A stretch of DNA of 16,612 nt from Flectobacillus sp. Its GTDB lineage: Bacteria; Bacteroidota; Bacteroidia; Cytophagales; Spirosomataceae. The stretch covers positions 1 to 16,612 of the forward strand of contig JARXAV010000014.1 in NCBI GenBank assembly GCA_029865665.1, written 5' to 3'. The notes below the pieces were generated by a model. That model saw only the letters and a list, made by a program, of their open reading frames with translations, did not search any database and was not told the origin of the DNA. Positions 16,364-16,612 of this stretch are shown here, one piece after another (the first letter of the stretch is position 1; each line of letters opens with the position of its first letter). The position numbers and the translations under genes are program-made.

Positions 16364-16612
16364 CTGGCTTTTGTCGGAAATAAGACAATCTGATAAAACG
16401 CATCTCGTTTTTCTTTCGGTAATTTGGCATAGATGGCTTCTGCTTGAGCGGTAATTTTGTTGTACTCCGTTACAACTCGCTCCGCTTCCTGATAATTGGT
16501 CAAACTGTAGGTCTGAGCTGTTAGCGATTCTGGTTTTCTACGTCCGTTAAATTTGGTGTATTTTGAAAGAATGTCCGCAATTTCGTTGGCATACGTCGCT
16601 CCAAATTCACGA
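16358..16612 (-). pseudogene. GH115 alpha-glucuronidase, upstream part, 5' end outside window
   Basis: The last 85 or so codons before the insertion are visible and open to the window edge on the minus strand. They carry GH115-typical sequence from the region following the catalytic barrel: 'REFGATYANEIADILSKY', 'KFNGRRKPESL' and 'AFYQIVLFPTKASAL'. After KASAL the frame enters the transposon, adds GSHLNLGQTSH and stops at 16321-16323. A protein made from this half would keep the barrel (if intact upstream) but lose about 380 C-terminal residues, including two beta-domains. Family members have about 830-1000 aa. The gene is the most upstream of the locus genes seen here. Its own start, promoter and anything before it are not in view. 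Confidence 0.92.

Noticed and set aside
1..16612. The xylan enzymes as cargo of the Tn3 element
   Set aside because: Both terminal repeats and the target duplication bracket only tnpA and tnpR. The enzyme genes lie outside, and GH115 is the target.
1..16612. CRISPR array, tRNA, rRNA, or defence or toxin-antitoxin genes
   Set aside because: No spaced direct repeats, no cloverleaf or rRNA-like sequence and no such protein families were seen. The unexplained gaps are short and AT-rich.

Overview
The window looks like a piece of a Bacteroidota chromosome, probably an environmental Cytophagales-type bacterium. It is AT-rich. Almost every enzyme starts with a short MK...-type signal peptide, often ending in 'FAQ' or 'NAQ'. 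Perfect TAnnTTTG promoter boxes, the -7 element of this phylum, occur in non-coding gaps. The genus cannot be fixed from this sequence.

Region 1 (1-12313, plus 16358-16612) is one side of a polysaccharide utilisation locus for decorated xylan (glucuronoarabinoxylan). All genes are on the minus strand, so transcription runs from high to low coordinates: GH115 alpha-glucuronidase (broken), CE15 glucuronoyl esterase, GH10 endoxylanase, GH95 alpha-L-fucosidase/galactosidase, three GH43 beta-xylosidase/arabinofuranosidase-type enzymes, and a GH97 alpha-glucosidase/galactosidase cut by the window start. The set forms a logical debranching series. CE15 frees glucuronic acid from lignin esters, GH115 would remove that acid, GH43 removes arabinose and xylose, GH95 and GH97 remove alpha-linked caps, and GH10 cuts the backbone. 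No SusC/SusD pair, sugar transporter or regulator is visible; these presumably lie outside.

Region 2 (12314-16357) is a complete, cargo-free Tn3-family transposon of 4044 bp. It carries a 1042-residue DDE transposase (minus strand) and a serine resolvase (plus strand), diverging from an AT-rich 135-bp gap that probably holds the res site and both promoters. Near-perfect 34-bp terminal inverted repeats (weaker similarity to about 46 bp) and an AAAGCA target duplication mark the exact ends.

The transposon sits inside the GH115 gene. The C-terminal part of that gene is at 11158-12313. The upstream part starts at 16358 and runs off the window end. Deleting the element plus one target copy restores an uninterrupted frame (...KASAL-VHELYV...), so the insertion looks recent. 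The largest gene-free stretch is the 457 bp between CE15 and GH10. It contains an 18-bp perfect inverted repeat and a candidate promoter, suggesting that the lower half of the locus can be expressed independently of the disrupted first gene.
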